DNA from: an uncultured Ruminococcus sp.
Lineage (GTDB): Bacteria; Bacillota; Clostridia; Oscillospirales; Acutalibacteraceae
Reading direction: 5' to 3'
Assembly (NCBI GenBank): GCA_904393835.1
Contig: CAJFNC010000006.1
Span: 25,622 to 89,621 of the forward strand
DNA length: 64,000 bases
Below are positions 9,777 through 21,001 of this stretch, piece by piece. Each line of letters begins with the position of its first letter. Position 1 is the first letter of the stretch. The notes below the pieces were generated by a model. That model did not search any database. It had not been told where the DNA came from and saw only the letters and a list, made by a program, of their open reading frames with translations. The position numbers and the translations under genes were made by a program.

Positions 9777-10454
9777 ATGGAAGATTTACAGAAAAAAATC
9801 GGTTATCGCTTTAAAAATAAAAATTTGCTTACCGAGGCGTTGACACATTCTTCATATGCAAACGAACACAAGGCAAAGCATATAAAATATAACGAACGTC
9901 TTGAATTTTTGGGTGACGCCGTTTTGTCAATTGTTGTATCAGATTATATTTTCAAAAATTGCCCGGAGCTTCCGGAAGGCGAATTGACAAAGTTGAGAGC
10001 TTCACTTGTTTGCGAAAAATCACTGTTTGAGTTTGCCAAAAAAATCAATCTCGGTCAATACTTAATTCTAAGCAAGGGTGAAAAGAACAACGGCGGCGCC
10101 AATCGTCCGTCAATTGTATCAGATGCTTTTGAAGCGTTAATTGCGGCCATTTATATTGACGGAGGAATTGAACCTGCGTCAAAACACATACTCAATTTTG
10201 TAATACCCGCAATAAAAAATGCAACAAATAAAAAAATTCGCGATTATAAAACTACATTGCAGGAAATCATACAGAAAAATCCCGGAGAACAGCTTGAGTA
10301 TGTTCTCGTAAAAGAAAGCGGTCCGGATCACAATAAACATTTTGTGGTAGAAGTTCATCTTAACAGCAATGTAATCGGTAAGGGCGGCGGTAAAAGTAAA
10401 AAAGAGGCCGAACAGCAAGCCGCGCGTGAAGCTCTGGAGTTGATGGGATATTAA
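9777..10454 (+). CDS. rnc: Ribonuclease III
   Basis: RLEFLGDAVLSIVVSDYIF; C-terminal dsRBD; ATG at 9777 preferred over GTG at 9768. Confidence 0.96.
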   Translation: MEDLQKKIGYRFKNKNLLTEALTHSSYANEHKAKHIKYNERLEFLGDAVLSIVVSDYIFKNCPELPEGELTKLRASLVCEKSLFEFAKKINLGQYLILSKGEKNNGGANRPSIVSDAFEALIAAIYIDGGIEPASKHILNFVIPAIKNATNKKIRDYKTTLQEIIQKNPGEQLEYVLVKESGPDHNKHFVVEVHLNSNVIGKGGGKSKKEAEQQAAREALELMGY

Positions 10455-11442
10455 ACGTCACGCCAATATTTCCATATTTATTCCTCACAACGGTTGCCCT
10501 CATCAATGCAGCTTTTGTAATCAGAAAAATATAACTGGACAGGCATATCAGCCTACACCTAATGATGTTAAGAGAATATTGTCCGATGCCGTAAAAAACG
10601 GGAATGTAAATCCGAAAGATACCGAAATAGCTTTTTTCGGAGGAAGTTTTACTGCAATTGACAGGGATTATATGTTGTCATTGCTGATTGCGGCAAAACC
10701 TTTCACTGAAATTTTCAGCGGTATAAGAATTTCAACCCGTCCGGATTATATCGACAATGAGATTTTAAATATTTTAAAAAGCTTCAACGTAACCGCTGTT
10801 GAACTGGGGGCACAGTCAATGGACGATACGGTTTTGACGGCTAATGAAAGAGGTCACAGCTCAAAAGATGTAATTGAAGCTTCAAAATTGATAAAATCAT
10901 ACGGCTTTAACCTCGGCTTGCAAATGATGACGGGACTATATAAATCTACAGTTCCAAAGGATATTTATACAGCGAAGAAATTTATTGAGATTAGTCCGAG
11001 TACAGTGCGGATATATCCGACTGTGATTATGAAAGATACACCGCTTGCAACTCTTTATCAAAACGGTAAATTCATTCCTTATACGTTGGAACAATCGGTT
11101 GATTTGTGCGCAGAGCTCATTTCAATGTTTGAGAATGCCGGTATAAATATCATTCGTTTGGGTTTGCATTATTCTGACAGTTTAAAAGACAACAGCCTCG
11201 GAAATAACTATCATCCTGCGTTTAAGGAGTTGTGTGAAAATAAGATTTTTTATAACGAATTTTTGCAGACGGTAAAAAATATAAACAAACAAAGTCCTTT
11301 TACCGTTTTTATTAACGAAAAATCATTGTCAAAATTTTTGGGTCAAAAAAAATCCAACATAAATAAATTTGAAAAATACGGATATAAATTTGATATTAAA
11401 TTTGATAACACACTCGGCAAATATAATCTTTATATAAAATAG
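10450..11442 (+). CDS. Radical SAM protein (Elp3-like family), probable ATT start
   Basis: Frame extends upstream of the listed ORF (10579): IKRHANISIFIPHNGCPHQCSFCNQKNITG..., giving CxxxCxxC; in-frame stop TGA at 10441. Confidence 0.85.
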   Translation: MKRHANISIFIPHNGCPHQCSFCNQKNITGQAYQPTPNDVKRILSDAVKNGNVNPKDTEIAFFGGSFTAIDRDYMLSLLIAAKPFTEIFSGIRISTRPDYIDNEILNILKSFNVTAVELGAQSMDDTVLTANERGHSSKDVIEASKLIKSYGFNLGLQMMTGLYKSTVPKDIYTAKKFIEISPSTVRIYPTVIMKDTPLATLYQNGKFIPYTLEQSVDLCAELISMFENAGINIIRLGLHYSDSLKDNSLGNNYHPAFKELCENKIFYNEFLQTVKNINKQSPFTVFINEKSLSKFLGQKKSNINKFEKYGYKFDIKFDNTLGKYNLYIK

Positions 11443-11452
11443 GGGTTTTTGA

Positions 11453-14400
11453 ATGCGATTAAAATCATTGGTAGTACAGGGATTTAAAACATTTCCCGAC
11501 AGAACAAAGCTTTCATTTGAACAGGGAATCACCTCGGTAGTAGGTCCCAACGGTTCAGGAAAAAGCAACATAAGCGATGCAATTAGGTGGGTGCTCGGCG
11601 AGCAGTCGCCTAAAAGTCTGCGCTGTTCAAAAATGGAAGATGTTGTATTCAACGGTACTGACACGCGCAAAAAACTCGGATATGCCGAGGTCACTCTGAA
11701 CATAGATAATAAAGACAGAACGCTCAACTTTGACGGTGACGAAATAGCTATAACAAGAAGATATTACCGCAGCGGTGAAAGTGAATATCTCATAAATAAA
11801 GCGGCTGTAAGGCTCAAAGATATTAATGAGTTGTTTATGGATACCGGCCTTGGTCGCGACGGCTACTCAATGATTGGTCAGGGTAAAATAGACAGCATTG
11901 TTTCTTCAAAAGGAGAGGATCGTCGTGAAATTTTTGAAGAAGCGGCAGGTATTTCACGCTACAGATACAGAAAAATTGAAGCTGAGAGAAAACTGAAAAA
12001 CACCGAGGATAATCTCCTCAGACTCAGAGATATCGTAACAGAGCTTGAAGAACGTGTTGAGCCGTTGAGAAAACAGTCCGAAAAAGCTCAAAAATTTTTA
12101 GAGTATGCAGAAGAAAAAAAGGGACTTGAAATAGCATTATGGCTGCTTACTCTTGATAAATCACAGGACAGCATAAAAGAGCAGGAAGAAAAAATCTCAA
12201 TCTCAAAAACTCAGTATGATGATGCAGAAACAGCACTTGAACAAATTCAGTCTGAAAGCGAATCTCTCTACGATAAAAATGGTCAGCTTGCGTCAGAAAT
12301 TGAAGCTGTAAGAGCAAAAATAGCAGAAGCCGAATCAAAAATTGCTGTGGCAAACTCTCAAATTTATGTTGCGCAAAATGATATTCTTCACAATAATGAT
12401 AATATCGAAAGACTCAAAAATGAAATTGTTCAGGCAGATAAAAATACAGAAGATTTATTAAAAGATATAGAGCAAAAGCAGGCAAGAGTTAAGATACTTG
12501 ATGCAGAGATTATCGAAAAACAAAAGCAGTATGCCAAGATTTCGGAACAGCTCAATGAAATTAACCTTAATTCCAGCCGTAGCGGAGATACGCTGCAAAA
12601 GCTCAGCGCTAATCTGGCAGCACTGACTTCTCAGAGCGCTGATTTAAAAGTCGTTACAATGACTTCTCAGAGTACGATCAATGAACTTAATTCGCGTGTT
12701 GTTTCCATTAAAGAAACAAAACTTAATAAAGAACAGCAGCTCTCCGAGCTCAATGAAATTTTGCTCCAATATGACGCGGATATAAAAACAGCTCAGGACG
12801 AAATAAACTCATTGCAAAATTCTGTAAGCGGTCTTGAGATTAAACTATCATCAAAAGCAAAGAAAAAAGAAGAATTAAAAATACAAAGCGACTCTTTAAT
12901 ACTTGATGTTAAGGAGCATATAAGAAAAATTAATTTTCTTGAAAATCTTGAAAGAAATCTTGAGGGATTTTCAAAGAGTGTAAAGATAATTGTTAACGCT
13001 GCAAAAAGCGGAAAAATCAGAGGTATTTGCGGTCCTGTATCTCGTGTAATCAGCGTACCCGGTGAATACGGAGTTGCAATTGAAACTGCGCTTGGAGCAG
13101 CTATGCAGAACATTGTTGTAAATACCGATGAAGACGCAAAGCAGGCAATACGTTATCTTAAATCGACTGACGGAGGACGTGCAACGTTTTTGCCGCTCAA
13201 CACAATTAAAAGCAGAGTTTTAAAGGAAAACAACATTGATGACTGCTATGGATTTGTGGGAATTGCAAGCGAGTTGTGTTCTTGTGAAGACAAATACGAA
13301 AATGTGCTTTCGTCATTGCTCGGTAAAATTGTAGTTGCTGAGGACCTGAACAGTGCGACTGCGATTGCTAAAAAATATTCATATCGCTTTAAAATAGTGA
13401 CGCTCGACGGCCAGGTTATTAATGCGGGAGGTTCATTTACGGGCGGTTCGTTAAATCGCAATACAGGATTATTGAGCCGTGCTTCGGAAATTGAGGATCT
13501 TAAAAAGCAGACCGAGAACTTAAAGAAAAAATCAGAGAGAGCTCAAAGAGCTTCTCAGCAACTTTCCTCGGAATATTCTGCTATTGAAGCACAATTGCTC
13601 GGCACAAGAGCGGATATTTCAAATGGTCAGCAAAATCTTGTAAGATTACAGGCTGAGAAAAAGGCTTGTGAAACTGAAATTACAAATGCTCAAGCGTTTT
13701 GCGACAATTCAAATTCTGAACTTGAGGAATGCACAAAGCGTATCGCTGCACTAAAAGCCGAAAGCGAACAGGCTCAGAAAAAATTCGACAAACTCAATGC
13801 CGAAATTGAAAAGGCTGAGCAGGAGTCAGAGAAAATTTCTGGCAGTAGAACAGAACTTGTTGAAAAACGGGAAGAATTTACTTCAAAGCTTCAAAATATC
13901 AGACTTGAGATTGTAACGTCGCAAAAAGATGTAGATGCTCTAAATTCTGAAATTGTTTTCGCTCGTAACAGCGGAAACGACAACGACGGCAAAAAAGCTG
14001 AACTTAACAATAAAATTTCTGAGTTTGAGCAACTTATTAATAATTCTAACAATGAAATATCACGATATCAGAATGAAATCGCTTCTCTTAAAAAACTTGA
14101 AGAATCATATAATGATGAAATAGAAATGATAAACAAAAAGCGTGAAGAAATAGAAAAACGCAGCGTTGAACTGAGAAATCTCGAACGTGATAAGACAAGC
14201 GAGCGTGAAACTTCAGGCAGAGAGCTTGCTCGTCTTGAGGAGCGAAAAATCAATCTGCAAAAGCAATATGACGATATAATTTCGAAATTGTGGGAGGAAT
14301 ATGAGCTTACCAGGCGTGAAGCTCAGGAAATCGCAATTACCATTGACGAACCTGCAAGCGCCAACAAGCGTCTTAATCAGCTCAAGCAGAGTATAAAAGC

Positions 14401-15028
14401 ACTTGGAAACGTAAATGTTTCTGCTATTGAAGAATACAAAGAGGTTTCTGAGCGTTACGAGTTTATGAGCACACAGGTAAACGACGTCGAGAAATCCAAG
14501 CGTGAAATCGAAAAGCTTATTACCGATCTTACCAAACAGATGAAAGAAGTATTTGTAGAAAGTTTTGAACAAATTAATAAAAACTTTACTTATACATTCA
14601 AGGAACTTTTTGGCGGCGGTACTGCTTCACTTTCTCTTTCCGATCCCGAAAATATACTTACGAGCGGTATTGACATACTCGTTCATCCGCCCGGAAAAAT
14701 TGTTGTTCACCTCGACGCTTTATCGGGCGGCGAAAAAGCGCTTGTTGCAATTGCGCTGTATTTTGCTATAATGAAAGTAAGACCTGCGCCGTTCTGTGTA
14801 ATGGACGAGATAGAGGCTGCGCTTGATGATGTCAACGTTTACAGGTTTGCAGGTTATCTGCGCAGACTTACAGATCATACTCAGTTTATTTTGATTACCC
14901 ACAGAAGAGGTACAATGGAAGAAGCAGATGTGCTTTATGGTGTAACTATGCAGGACGAAGGCGTTTCAAAGCTCCTTGAACTCCGTTCAACAGAGGTTGC
15001 CGAAAAGCTCGGAATTGAAACTAAATAA
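11453..15028 (+). CDS. smc: Chromosome segregation protein SMC
   Basis: Walker A VGPNGSGKSNISDAIRWVLGEQSPKSLR; coiled coils; hinge; LSGGEKALVAIAL signature. Confidence 0.98.
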   Translation: MRLKSLVVQGFKTFPDRTKLSFEQGITSVVGPNGSGKSNISDAIRWVLGEQSPKSLRCSKMEDVVFNGTDTRKKLGYAEVTLNIDNKDRTLNFDGDEIAITRRYYRSGESEYLINKAAVRLKDINELFMDTGLGRDGYSMIGQGKIDSIVSSKGEDRREIFEEAAGISRYRYRKIEAERKLKNTEDNLLRLRDIVTELEERVEPLRKQSEKAQKFLEYAEEKKGLEIALWLLTLDKSQDSIKEQEEKISISKTQYDDAETALEQIQSESESLYDKNGQLASEIEAVRAKIAEAESKIAVANSQIYVAQNDILHNNDNIERLKNEIVQADKNTEDLLKDIEQKQARVKILDAEIIEKQKQYAKISEQLNEINLNSSRSGDTLQKLSANLAALTSQSADLKVVTMTSQSTINELNSRVVSIKETKLNKEQQLSELNEILLQYDADIKTAQDEINSLQNSVSGLEIKLSSKAKKKEELKIQSDSLILDVKEHIRKINFLENLERNLEGFSKSVKIIVNAAKSGKIRGICGPVSRVISVPGEYGVAIETALGAAMQNIVVNTDEDAKQAIRYLKSTDGGRATFLPLNTIKSRVLKENNIDDCYGFVGIASELCSCEDKYENVLSSLLGKIVVAEDLNSATAIAKKYSYRFKIVTLDGQVINAGGSFTGGSLNRNTGLLSRASEIEDLKKQTENLKKKSERAQRASQQLSSEYSAIEAQLLGTRADISNGQQNLVRLQAEKKACETEITNAQAFCDNSNSELEECTKRIAALKAESEQAQKKFDKLNAEIEKAEQESEKISGSRTELVEKREEFTSKLQNIRLEIVTSQKDVDALNSEIVFARNSGNDNDGKKAELNNKISEFEQLINNSNNEISRYQNEIASLKKLEESYNDEIEMINKKREEIEKRSVELRNLERDKTSERETSGRELARLEERKINLQKQYDDIISKLWEEYELTRREAQEIAITIDEPASANKRLNQLKQSIKALGNVNVSAIEEYKEVSERYEFMSTQVNDVEKSKREIEKLITDLTKQMKEVFVESFEQINKNFTYTFKELFGGGTASLSLSDPENILTSGIDILVHPPGKIVVHLDALSGGEKALVAIALYFAIMKVRPAPFCVMDEIEAALDDVNVYRFAGYLRRLTDHTQFILITHRRGTMEEADVLYGVTMQDEGVSKLLELRSTEVAEKLGIETK

Positions 15029-15043
15029 GAAGGATGTATTAAT

Positions 15044-15958
15044 ATGGGTTTATTCAGTAAAATCAAAGAGGGCTTAAAAAAGACTCGTAATGCCGTTGCA
15101 GGGCAAATTGACGCAATGCTTAAATCCTTCACCAAAATTGACGAGGAACTCTTTGAAGAACTAGAAGAATTGCTTGTTATGGGTGATGTCGGTGTAAAAA
15201 CTGCGGAGAAAATTTGCAGTGAGCTCAGAACCAGAGTAAAAAAAGAAGGGATCACAGACCCGTCTAAAATCAATCTTTTACTTCAGGAAATAATTTCCGA
15301 TATGCTCAAGGGCGGAGAAGAACTGGATATATCAACTACTCCGTCAATTATACTTGTAATCGGTGTAAACGGCGTAGGAAAAACTACTACTATCGGAAAA
15401 CTTGCAAATAATTTAAGAAAACAGGGAAAAACTGTTTTGCTTGCAGCGGCCGATACATTCAGAGCGGCGGCAATTGAGCAGCTTGAAATCTGGGCACAGC
15501 GAAGCGGCTGCGATATTGTAAAGCAAAAAGAGGGCAGCGACCCTGCGGCAGTTATTTTCGACGCGATTGCTGCCGCAAAAGCAAGAAATGTTGATGTAAT
15601 TATTTGTGACACCGCCGGACGCTTGCACAATAAAAAGCATCTTATGGACGAGCTTGCAAAAATCAACAGAGTAATCGACAGAGAATTGCCCGATGCCGCA
15701 AAGGAAAAATTACTTGTGCTTGACGCTACAACAGGTCAGAACGCGGTTAATCAAGCTGAGCAGTTCAGAGAAGCAACCGGGATTACGGGTATAGTTCTTA
15801 CAAAACTTGACGGCACCGCAAAAGGCGGCGTCGTACTCGCAATAAAAGACGGCTTAGGTATCCCAATAAAATATATAGGTGTCGGCGAACAAATCGACGA
15901 CTTACAGCCGTTTGATTCAGACCAGTTTGCAAAGGCATTGTTTTCGGAAACGGAGTAA
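15044..15958 (+). CDS. ftsY: Signal recognition particle receptor FtsY
   Basis: GVNGVGKTTTIGKLA...DTFRAAAIEQL...DTAGRLHNKKHLMDEL. Confidence 0.97.
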   Translation: MGLFSKIKEGLKKTRNAVAGQIDAMLKSFTKIDEELFEELEELLVMGDVGVKTAEKICSELRTRVKKEGITDPSKINLLLQEIISDMLKGGEELDISTTPSIILVIGVNGVGKTTTIGKLANNLRKQGKTVLLAAADTFRAAAIEQLEIWAQRSGCDIVKQKEGSDPAAVIFDAIAAAKARNVDVIICDTAGRLHNKKHLMDELAKINRVIDRELPDAAKEKLLVLDATTGQNAVNQAEQFREATGITGIVLTKLDGTAKGGVVLAIKDGLGIPIKYIGVGEQIDDLQPFDSDQFAKALFSETE

Positions 15959-15960
15959 TT

Positions 15961-16560
15961 ATGAAATTTATAATAGCTACAAATAACGCAAAAAAGCTCG
16001 GTGAGTTAAAAAGAATTTTAAACCCGCTCGGAATAGATGCCGTAACGGCAAAAGAAGTTGGCGTAGAGCTTGATAACGTTGACGAAATTGGTACTACGTT
16101 TGCAGAAAACGCATATTTAAAAGCAGAAGCTGCTTTTAAAAAAACAGGACTTGCGGCAGTTGCTGATGATTCGGGACTTTGCGTGGATGCCTTAAACGGA
16201 CGCCCGGGAGTTTACTCGGCACGATACGGCGGTGAAAATGCCACAGATAAAGATAAGAACAATAAACTGCTCAAGGAACTTGCAGATGTTCCTAAGGATA
16301 AGAGAACAGCTCATTTTACCTGCTCAATATGCTGCATTTTGCCGAATGGCAAAAAAATTACGGCTGAGGGTATTTGCGAAGGTTCAATAGCCTTTGCACC
16401 GCACGGAAACGGCGGTTTTGGTTATGACCCGATTTTTATGTATAACAACAAAAGCTATGCAGATTTGACTGCTGAAGAAAAGGATGCCGTAAGCCACAGA
16501 GGCAAGGCTCTGCGTATGCTTCAAAGTAAACTTGAGCAGTATTTTAACAATAATCAGTGA
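15961..16560 (+). CDS. rdgB: XTP/dITP diphosphatase
   Basis: FIIATNNAKKLGELKRIL...VADDSGLCVDALNGRPGVYSARYGG. Confidence 0.96.
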   Translation: MKFIIATNNAKKLGELKRILNPLGIDAVTAKEVGVELDNVDEIGTTFAENAYLKAEAAFKKTGLAAVADDSGLCVDALNGRPGVYSARYGGENATDKDKNNKLLKELADVPKDKRTAHFTCSICCILPNGKKITAEGICEGSIAFAPHGNGGFGYDPIFMYNNKSYADLTAEEKDAVSHRGKALRMLQSKLEQYFNNNQ

Positions 16561-16574
16561 GAGGAATATTTTAT

Positions 16575-16880
16575 ATGCTTACAAGTAAACAGCGTGCATA
16601 TTTAAGAGGGCTTTCAACAAAGCTTGAAACGATTCTTATAATAGGCAAAGGTGAAATCAACGATAACATAATCAGACAGGCTGATACGGCACTTACCGCT
16701 CGTGAACTTATTAAGGGCAGAGTTCTTGAAACAAGTGCTTTATCCGTTAGAGAATCGGCAGAAAAAATTGCCGAAGAGTGCAATGCTGACCTTGTAACCG
16801 TTATAGGTTCAAAATTCGTTCTCTATCGTCAAAATCCGGATGATCCCAAAATCGTTTTACCTAAGACTAAGAATAAATGA
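16575..16880 (+). CDS. yhbY: YhbY-family (CRM domain) RNA-binding protein
   Basis: MLTSKQRAYLRGLSTKLETILIIGKGEINDN... Confidence 0.9.
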   Translation: MLTSKQRAYLRGLSTKLETILIIGKGEINDNIIRQADTALTARELIKGRVLETSALSVRESAEKIAEECNADLVTVIGSKFVLYRQNPDDPKIVLPKTKNK

Positions 16881-17500
16881 GCAGAATAGGAATTTTAGGC
16901 GGCACTTTTAACCCTATACACAGCGGTCACATAAAACTGGGCAATTATGCTCAAAAAGAATTATCACTTGATAAAGTATTTCTGATTCCCACATATACAC
17001 CGCCTCACAAAAGCAGCGAACACCTTATAAGTGAATCTCATAGGCTCAATATGTGTAAAATTGCAAGTGAAAAATACAGTTTTTACGAAGTGAACGATAT
17101 TGAAATAAAGCTTAGGGGTAAAAGCTATACGTATAAAACACTTGAACTGCTTAATAAGCAGTATCCGGACGATGAACTCTTCCTCATTATGGGAGCAGAT
17201 ATGTTCTTAACGCTTGACAGGTGGAAAAATCCCGATATTATTTTTGAATACGCGTCAATTATTGCGGCTCCGAGGAATGAGAGTAATTTTTCGCAAATGA
17301 AAATGTTTTACGACAAAGTTTTAAGAAAATTCGGTGCCGAATGTCACATTCTTCAAAATCCTGTTGAGCAGGTTTCATCAACCTTTATACGCAAAAATAT
17401 TAAAAATTCCGATTTGGTATCGCATTTGCTTGATGCAGATGTTTATAAATATATTATCGCCAATAATTTATACTGCGGAAGTGATTCTAATGACAATTGA
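16877..17500 (+). CDS. nadD: Nicotinate-nucleotide adenylyltransferase
   Basis: RIGILGGTFNPIHSGHIKLG...FLIPTYTPPHK. Confidence 0.96.
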   Translation: MSRIGILGGTFNPIHSGHIKLGNYAQKELSLDKVFLIPTYTPPHKSSEHLISESHRLNMCKIASEKYSFYEVNDIEIKLRGKSYTYKTLELLNKQYPDDELFLIMGADMFLTLDRWKNPDIIFEYASIIAAPRNESNFSQMKMFYDKVLRKFGAECHILQNPVEQVSSTFIRKNIKNSDLVSHLLDADVYKYIIANNLYCGSDSNDN

Positions 17501-18059
17501 AGATTATAAAAAAATAATACGTCCGTTTATGGGAGAACACCGTTATACTCACAGTGTAAATGTCGCAAAAGAAGCTGTCAGATTGGCACAAAAATACGGT
17601 GCTGACGTTAAAAAGGCGGAAACGGCAGGCATTTTGCATGATATAACCAAAGAATTTTCCCCTGAAGAACAGTTGCAAATTATGCATGACGGTGGTATAA
17701 TTTTAGACGATATTCAGCAAAAAGCGCCCAAGCTGTGGCATTCACTAAGCGGAAGCGTTTACATAAAGTCGAAGCTTAACATAAATGACGATGATATAAT
17801 TAATGCAGTCAGGTATCACACAACAGGACGCGCAAATATGTCATTGCTTGAGAAAATTATTTTTGTTGCCGACTTTACGTCTGCCGAGCGTTCATACGAC
17901 GGTGTAAAAACAATGAGAAAACTTGCCGATAAAAGCATTGAAAAAGCAATGCTTTTCGGCTTTAAATTTACATTTTGCGATTTGTCATCACGTGAGCTTG
18001 CGATTCATCCCGATGAAATTGCCTGCTACAATCAAATTGTTTTAAGTAATTCCAAATGA
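17490..18059 (+). CDS. yqeK: YqeK-family HD-domain nucleotide hydrolase
   Basis: MTIEDYKKIIRPFMGEHRYTHSVNVAKEAVRLA...GILHDITKEF; between nadD and rsfS. Confidence 0.9.
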   Translation: MTIEDYKKIIRPFMGEHRYTHSVNVAKEAVRLAQKYGADVKKAETAGILHDITKEFSPEEQLQIMHDGGIILDDIQQKAPKLWHSLSGSVYIKSKLNINDDDIINAVRYHTTGRANMSLLEKIIFVADFTSAERSYDGVKTMRKLADKSIEKAMLFGFKFTFCDLSSRELAIHPDEIACYNQIVLSNSK

Positions 18060-18066
18060 AAGGAAA

Positions 18067-18429
18067 ATGCAAATGAATTCATATGATGAGGCTATAATGG
18101 CTGTAAAGGCGTTAGACAGTAAAAAAGGTCTTGATATTCAGCTTATAGAAATAAAAGATATTTCCGTGCTTGCGGATTATATGGTAATCGCAACAGGTAC
18201 AAGCTCAACTCACGTTAAAGCTCTTGCAGATGAGGTCGAATATCAGCTTGATAATCAGGGCGTATCCGTAAGTCACATTGAGGGATACCGTTCAAACGGT
18301 TGGATACTTCTCGACTACGTCGATGTGCTTGTCAATGTTTTTTCGGATGAGTCAAGAGAATTTTACGACTTAGACAGACTATGGCAAGACGGTAAGATTA
18401 TAGATATTTCAGATGTAATCAAACAGTAA
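18067..18429 (+). CDS. rsfS: Ribosomal silencing factor RsfS
   Basis: YMVIATGTSSTHVKALADEV...EGYRSNGWILLDYVDVLVNVF. Confidence 0.95.
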   Translation: MQMNSYDEAIMAVKALDSKKGLDIQLIEIKDISVLADYMVIATGTSSTHVKALADEVEYQLDNQGVSVSHIEGYRSNGWILLDYVDVLVNVFSDESREFYDLDRLWQDGKIIDISDVIKQ

Positions 18430-18450
18430 TCATATTGGGGGGCATTTCCG

Positions 18451-20862
18451 TTGAAATACGATCATAAATCAGTTGAACAAAAGTGGCAGAAAATTTGGGA
18501 AGACCGAGGAGTTTTCCATGCCACTGAGGACAAAACTAAAAAGAAATTTTACGCATTAATTGAATTCCCTTATCCGTCCGGTCAGGGACTGCACGTAGGT
18601 CATCCGCGCCCATATACCGCGCTTGATACAGTTGCAAGAAAACGCAGACTTCAGGGATACAATGTGCTTTACCCAATCGGCTGGGATGCTTTTGGCTTAC
18701 CTACCGAAAACTACGCTATTAAAAATCACATTCATCCAGAAATCGTAACAAAAAATAATATTGCAAGATTTAAAAAACAGATTCAGTCACTCGGTATTTC
18801 TTTTGACTGGAGCAGAGAAATCAACACAACAGATCCAAAATACTATAAGTGGACGCAGTGGATTTTTATTCAGCTCTTTAAGCACGGTCTTGCTTATAAA
18901 AAAGAAATGAACGTTAACTGGTGTACGTCTTGTAAATGTGTGCTTGCAAACGAAGAAGTTGTAAACGGTGTGTGTGAGCGCTGCGGCAGTGAAGTTATCC
19001 ATAAGGTAAAATCGCAATGGATGCTCAAAATTACCGAATATGCCGACAGACTTATAAACGACCTTGACCTTGTTGACTATCCCGAAAGAGTAAAGACTCA
19101 GCAGAAAAACTGGATTGGCAGAAGCACCGGCGCTGAGGTTGATTTTTCAACCACCACAGGCGATACATTGACTATCTACACAACAAGAGCCGACACTCTC
19201 TACGGCACTACATATATGGTAATTTCACCGGAACACCCTCTTATAAACAAATGGTCGTCAATTATTAAAAATATGGATGCCGTAAAAGAATATCAGGCAG
19301 CAGCGGCCCGCAAATCTGACTTTGAAAGAACAGAGGTTGCAAAGGAAAAAACAGGTGTAATGCTTGACGGCGTTAAAGCAATCAATCCCGTTAACAATAA
19401 GGAAATTCCGATTTTTATTTCGGACTATGTGCTTGTCTCTTACGGTACAGGAGCCATTATGGCCGTTCCTGCGCATGACACGCGTGACTGGGAATTTGCA
19501 AAAAAATTCAATCTTCCGATTGTTGAAGTTGTCAAGGGCGGCAACGTTGAGGAAGAGGCATTCACAAATTGCAGCACCGGAGTTATGGTTAATTCGGGAA
19601 TGCTCGACGGTCTTACGGTTGACGAGGCAAAAAAGAAGATTATCGACTGGCTTTCAAAAGAGGGAAAAGGTCGTCCAAAGGTTAACTACAAGCTTCGTGA
19701 CTGGGTGTTCTCACGTCAGCGTTACTGGGGTGAGCCGATTCCTATAGTTCATTGTGAAAAGTGCGGATATGTTCCGATTGACGAAAGCGAACTTCCGCTT
19801 AAGCTTCCTATGGTAGAGTCGTACGAGCCAACCGATAACGGCGAATCTCCGCTTGCAAAAATGACCGATTGGATTGAAACTACCTGTCCTCACTGCGGCG
19901 GCAAAGCTTACCGTGAAACAGACACTATGCCTCAGTGGGCAGGTTCTTCATGGTACTATCTCAGATATATGGATCCTCACAACGACAAGGCTCTTGCCTC
20001 TAAAGAAGCTTTGGAATACTGGTCTCCCGTTGACTGGTATAACGGAGGTATGGAGCATACAACACTCCACTTGCTTTACAGCCGTTTCTGGCATAAATTT
20101 CTCTATGACATAGGAGTTGTTCCTACTGTTGAGCCGTACGCAAAGCGAACCTCACACGGTATGATTCTCGGTGAGAACGGCGAAAAAATGAGTAAATCAA
20201 GGGGAAACGTTGTCAATCCCGATGATATTGTAAATGAGTACGGCGCAGATACTATGCGTTTGTATGAAATGTTCATCGGTGACTTTGAAAAAGCGGCTCC
20301 TTGGAGTCAGGCAAGTATCAGAGGATGCCGCAGATTTGTAGAACGCTACTGGAATTTGCAGAATATCTTAATTGACGGTGACAAAATTCGCTCTGAGCTT
20401 GAAGGCCCGTTTAATAAGGCAATTAAAAAGGTCGGCGAGGATATTGAAAACATTAAGTTCAACACTGCAATTGCTACTCTTATGGCTCTTATAAACGATA
20501 TTTCTAACGTTAAGTCAATCAACAGGGAAGAGCTTAGAATTTTTTCAATTCTTCTTAATCCGTTTGCGCCCCATGTGACGGAAGAAGTTTACGAGCAATG
20601 TAACCTCGGTGAGGGCATTCTTGCTCAAGCTCAATGGCCTGAGTATGACGAGTCAAAATGCATTGATGAAACGGTAGAAATCGTTGTACAGGTAAACGGT
20701 AAAATTAAGGCAAAGCTTAATATTCCTACTGATGCACAAAAAGAAGAAATTCTCAATCTTGCTAAGTCTGATGAAAATGTCAAAAAGGCAATTGAAGGAA
20801 TGAATATAGTTAAAGAGATAGTTGTTCCCAAAAAGCTTGTAAATCTTGTTGTTAAGCCATAA
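18451..20862 (+). CDS. leuS: Leucyl-tRNA synthetase
   Basis: [21 protein letters not shown]...[21 protein letters not shown]. Confidence 0.98.
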   Translation: MKYDHKSVEQKWQKIWEDRGVFHATEDKTKKKFYALIEFPYPSGQGLHVGHPRPYTALDTVARKRRLQGYNVLYPIGWDAFGLPTENYAIKNHIHPEIVTKNNIARFKKQIQSLGISFDWSREINTTDPKYYKWTQWIFIQLFKHGLAYKKEMNVNWCTSCKCVLANEEVVNGVCERCGSEVIHKVKSQWMLKITEYADRLINDLDLVDYPERVKTQQKNWIGRSTGAEVDFSTTTGDTLTIYTTRADTLYGTTYMVISPEHPLINKWSSIIKNMDAVKEYQAAAARKSDFERTEVAKEKTGVMLDGVKAINPVNNKEIPIFISDYVLVSYGTGAIMAVPAHDTRDWEFAKKFNLPIVEVVKGGNVEEEAFTNCSTGVMVNSGMLDGLTVDEAKKKIIDWLSKEGKGRPKVNYKLRDWVFSRQRYWGEPIPIVHCEKCGYVPIDESELPLKLPMVESYEPTDNGESPLAKMTDWIETTCPHCGGKAYRETDTMPQWAGSSWYYLRYMDPHNDKALASKEALEYWSPVDWYNGGMEHTTLHLLYSRFWHKFLYDIGVVPTVEPYAKRTSHGMILGENGEKMSKSRGNVVNPDDIVNEYGADTMRLYEMFIGDFEKAAPWSQASIRGCRRFVERYWNLQNILIDGDKIRSELEGPFNKAIKKVGEDIENIKFNTAIATLMALINDISNVKSINREELRIFSILLNPFAPHVTEEVYEQCNLGEGILAQAQWPEYDESKCIDETVEIVVQVNGKIKAKLNIPTDAQKEEILNLAKSDENVKKAIEGMNIVKEIVVPKKLVNLVVKP

Positions 20863-20915
20863 TATTTTATATTATCTTAAATAAATAAAAAATTTCCTAA
20901 AATTCTACTTTTCTA

Positions 20916-20944
20916 TTGACATTATTATAAATATAATGTATAAT
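20916..20944 (+). promoter_or_regulatory. Consensus housekeeping promoter TTGACA-N17-TATAAT upstream of rpsU
   Basis: TTGACA 20916-20921, TATAAT 20939-20944, 17-nt spacer. Confidence 0.85.
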
Positions 20945-21001
20945 AATTTTTGCAATATTTGCAAATTACCCATGCTGTATGGCAGATGGGAGGGAAGATA
21001 G

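Noticed and set aside
18429-18451. T-box leaders for leuS/ileS or a lysine riboswitch for lysA
   Set aside because: Gaps upstream of leuS (21 nt), ileS (35 nt) and lysA (0 nt) are too short; these genes sit inside operons.
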